A stretch of 64,000 bases of DNA from Charina bottae. Lineage: Eukaryota > Chordata > Lepidosauria > Squamata > Charinaidae. How positions within the stretch are numbered: position 1 is the first letter of the stretch; each line of letters starts with the position of its first letter. The stretch spans positions 6,637,501-6,701,500 of the forward strand of contig JALMGJ010000020.1 of assembly GCA_023362775.1 (NCBI GenBank), given 5' to 3'. Positions 60,744-64,000 of this stretch are shown piece after piece. The notes beneath the pieces were generated by a model. It made no database searches. It was not told where the DNA came from and was given only the letters and a program-made list of their open reading frames with translations. Made by a program: the position numbers and the translations under genes.

Positions 60744-61470
60744 GAGCACGAATACATGGAATGGTTTGAAGCACCAGTCACTGGCATGTTGTTCTCCACT
60801 CAGCTCTAAGGCAGTACATGGGCAATATGCATGTCCAAATGTTGCAACACTCAGCTGTACATCTACTTAAAAGTGAACACACGGCACAGGTCACAATACA
60901 AATAAATGATAGTTGTCACTTGGGGCCAGAAGAAAGGGCAATGATGAAAGAAGAATTATCTAAACTTGTTAAGATCTGGGCTTTTAAACAGCTGGGGAGG
61001 GGAGAAATCCTGATTTTTACAGATTTGCACTCCGCCATGGTGAATGCACAATTTTCTTTACAAGTTATTACCTTTAGCATATGATTAACCTGAAATTTTA
61101 TTTGCATTTACTTGGCTTTGTAGTTTTGTTGACTAGTTGAAAATGGCACATTGCGTAACAAACTTTCAGAGAAGTATCATATTACTCCCCTGGCAAGATC
61201 AATGAAGGATCTTGCACAGTGTCTTAAAAGATAAGAGATAAATTGTGGAATAAGTTTCTGGAGACTAGAGCAAATTTATTGGATGTATGAATTAAAAATA
61301 ACTTTTTTTTAATCTACCTGATATAAAAAACTTACATTTCAATGCATCTCGTAACTTTTTAACATGCTACAAGCATGTTGTTGCTGTTTCTATGATAAAT
61401 TATAAGCTAAATGCAGGCAAAGGATTCCTGTAATAGAAAACTGTTTCTAAAATACATTTTATTAGAATCA

Positions 61471-61556
61471 GTAACAGAAGCAGGAAGGAGAGGAAGGAGA
61501 AAGAGAAAGAGAAAAAGGAACAGAGGAAGAAGGAAAAGAAGAAAGAAGAAGAATTT
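61471..61556. repeat. Purine-rich (A/G) tract
   Basis: About 85 bp of almost pure A/G on the plus strand (gaaggagaaagagaaagaga...). Such tracts may form triplexes. The frames across it are compositional. Confidence 0.9.
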
Positions 61557-61829
61557 ATTATTAAGTAACACAGCAACAATAACATTAAGGCTGTATTCCA
61601 TTACAAATTTCACTAAAGTGTACAATATTTTGACTGGGAACTAAAGAGTTTATGTTGTTTTATGGTTTGTATTTCACCCATTCTAACAATTCCTTAAAAT
61701 ACATTTTTGTTGTTGTTCCTGACCCCCCAAAAGAGAGAGACTGAAAACCTCATTTTAGCAAAGCCAAACACTAATTCCATGGTCACACTTTCAAAAGCAT
61801 ATAATTATTGAAAATAGTTAATTTTATTT

Positions 61830-61847
61830 TATGTATGTATGTATGTA

Positions 61848-61890
<43 letters not shown>

Positions 61891-61980
61891 GTATGTGTAT
61901 GTGTATATATACACAAACACACATACATACATACACACACATACACACACACACATACATACATACATACATACATACAG
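61830..61980. repeat. Palindromic microsatellite (ATGT)n(GT)n ... (AC)n(ATAC)n
   Basis: The left half is ATGT and GT repeats, the right half AC and ATAC repeats, meeting at tatatatac near 61906. The whole is self-complementary. Confidence 0.92.
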
Positions 61981-63722
61981 TATATATAATATGTATGTAA
62001 CCTGCTTTATACTGTTGAGTTTAATTATGTACTGCTCTTTGACCACAAAGAAGATTTCTTCTTCTCAATAATAGGTAATAATCCTGGGCATTGGTAAGGA
62101 TTTTCTCCACTTTAGGTGTAGGTGCCATATCAATTATAGTTTCCCAATAAGAGGGAATCATTATTTAACCTATTTAAATCTGTAGGGTACAACTGTCTTC
62201 TGAATACAGAATTTTAATTCCATGATCTGTTAAAACCTCAGTACTGCAGTTCAAGCTGTAGTCAGCTATAATAGTCAGTGTATGCAATCAAGAATAGATT
62301 TTGAGTCCAATCAATAATTACAACCTAATGTTCAGTGACTGCAAAATCAAAGGTTTTGCATAATTTTTAAAACAGCTTATTATTAAATACTGTATAATGA
62401 TAAATAAATAAAAGGGGGAAATGTTCATTTTTTCCAAAGCGATTTGAAGTCTAACTTGTCAGAAAAACCAGATACTGGTTTTGTAGAAATAACAAAAGGA
62501 ACCTTTGCTCCTGAATCAGTATTTGTATCCATATCTGTAGTTTTGATACCAATAAATCCCACCCAAAATGACTGGCCAAATTAGAAAATATTTCATTAAG
62601 AAAGTTTATTTTGTCACATTCCATAGCATCCTAGACATATTAGTATTCCAAAATTTACAGTCTAGTCTTGAACAGAAAAATCCCTTGTGCCATACAGTAT
62701 GTAATATAAAAATAGCTTTTGAATAAAGTTTTTATAAGGGAAACCAGGTTAACACTTTCTTCAAAATCATTAACACTGCTTGTACTGGACTGTGATTGTT
62801 ACTGCATTTTAATGTCTTTTTATTATGTTTTCACTGGCTGATTTATTTTATTGTACTGTATTGTATTGCATTGCATTGCATTGTTTAAAGTTTAACTGTT
62901 ATTCCTGTTTTTAATGTATATATATATGCGCACCCAGGGTTTGCTTTGATTTCTGTCAGTGCTTTAACTGAGGGTATCACCAATATCTATGAAAATGGAA
63001 CACAGAGATAAAACATATATATATACAATTTTGTTAACACTTCACAGAGATCAGGAAACAATTTCTTCTGAGCCAATTTTATACAACATGATACTTTTAA
63101 CCCACTAACAAATGGACAGAGTGACATAAAACAAGAAATTAAAAGTGAGATGAATTTATCATCTACCTAAAAAAATTATTCCCTTGTCAGTTTCAATCTA
63201 TGCTTGAGAATGGGCAACCAGAGATACTTCTGTATGGACACAGTTAAGTGGAGGAAGTAACATTTGGTCCAGCTTGACCATATTTGTCAGGCTTTGCTAG
63301 TGCACAGGTACAGCCAGTAAAAAAGGGCTGCCATGTTCATACGCATCACCAGAGGCACCTCCCTGGTATGGAAGTACCAGGTCAGATGTTACTTCCCAAT
63401 ACAGCTACTTCCAAGGGGGATATTCAGCATGGAGAGTTTTCATCAACCAGTTCTGTTGATGAACTTAGTACCTTCCTAAAATCATCCCCAGTCTTCCCCA
63501 ACTACTTTCTTATTCACCTGATTCCTATTTTCACATAACTGTATTGAGAATTGTGGTGCTTCAGCAGGCTTATGCAACTTAAATGTCCAGACACTGAACA
63601 TATCCCATTACCATTTTTGTGTGCTAAGGATGTGGATTTAGGGCTAGCTGTGTATTCCAAAGTGGAGTCCAATCTCCTCACAGGAAGTACAACTGTCAGA
63701 ACAATCCTATACACCAGGCAAC

Positions 63723-63815
63723 TATTTTATTTATTTATTTATTTATTTATTTATTTTTCCAATTTCTATCACCGCCCATCTCCCCCCAAAAGGGGGACTC
63801 AACTATACTTAAATA
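63723..63815 (-). repeat. L2-type LINE tail, minus orientation
   Basis: (TTTA)n then ccaatttctatcaccgccca tctcccccc, matching the tails at 2011 and 50.1 kb. Confidence 0.65.
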
Positions 63816-64000
63816 TTCAGAAAAGGAACCAATCCAATACCAAAAATGGAAAATCAAATCTGCATCAAGAAGGGTGATTTCCCATGTAAGGGAATCAGCC
63901 AGGACTCAGGACTCAACAAGATAATACAATTTGTTTCTTCATAGTTTAACTTTAACATGGTATCATAAATCATAGTATCTTATCTCTTTAAAACTGCTGT

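Larger units (their letters stand above)
59918..64000. other. UNC80 intron upstream of exon 1 of the window
   Basis: 4.1 kb in which I found no UNC80 exon. It holds the microsatellites at 60674, 61471 and 61830, an (ATTGC)n run at about 62855-62885 and a LINE tail at 63723. A small divergent exon could be missed by eye. Confidence 0.5.

Noticed and set aside
61783..62071. 87-codon frames on both strands with alternating Tyr/Val/His
   Set aside because: Pure translation of the palindromic microsatellite.
1..64000. CRISPR arrays, operons, phage or toxin-antitoxin systems
   Set aside because: No regular spacer-repeat arrays and no bacterial gene layout. Spliced exons and vertebrate repeats show a eukaryotic locus; the tandem repeats are microsatellites.

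Overview
The window is vertebrate nuclear DNA, most likely from a squamate reptile (a snake or a lizard; I cannot say which). The repeats point that way: tRNA-headed SINEs with a BovB-like tail (Sauria type), BovB (RTE) LINE 3' ends, L2/CR1 LINE tails ending in (AAATA)n, an L1, hAT MITEs, solo-LTR-like sequence and many microsatellites. I saw no bacterial, phage or CRISPR feature.

One gene accounts for all the convincing coding sequence: UNC80, on the minus strand. Thirty-three internal coding exons lie between 59917 (5'-most) and 1741 (3'-most). They total 4839 nt, which is 1613 codon equivalents. All have AG/GT boundaries, all split codons join correctly from exon to exon, and none contains a stop. 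This is about the middle to three-quarter part of a protein of about 3,250 residues. The start codon and early exons lie beyond the right edge, and roughly the last 330 residues lie beyond the left edge. UNC80 is the large intracellular scaffold that works with UNC79 to support the NALCN sodium-leak channel of neurons.

Layout from right to left (gene 5' to 3'). 64000-59918: upstream intron with microsatellites and an L2 tail. 59917-48185: exons 1-8, with a SINE between exons 3 and 4 and an LTR-like stretch between exons 2 and 3. 48184-41147: the largest intron, holding a nearly full-length but broken L1 (about 41.39-47.67 kb, antisense to UNC80) that itself carries a SINE with a clear target-site duplication. 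41146-35699: exons 9-12, including a 1,080-bp hAT-type element with an 8-bp duplication and large internal palindromes. 35698-19323: exons 13-23, with CR1/L2/BovB fossils, a 152-bp hAT MITE and a solo LTR. 19322-1741: exons 24-33, including a 36-nt microexon and a foldback repeat at 6043-6235.

The less ordinary signals are the palindromic GC-rich hAT element, a GC-rich module it seems to share with the L1 ORF1 region, the single-frame join of ORF1 and the ORF2 start in that L1, a 66-bp foldback with a related half-copy elsewhere, and two unassigned open frames at 14.5-15.3 kb. I found no evidence of a wholly new biological system.
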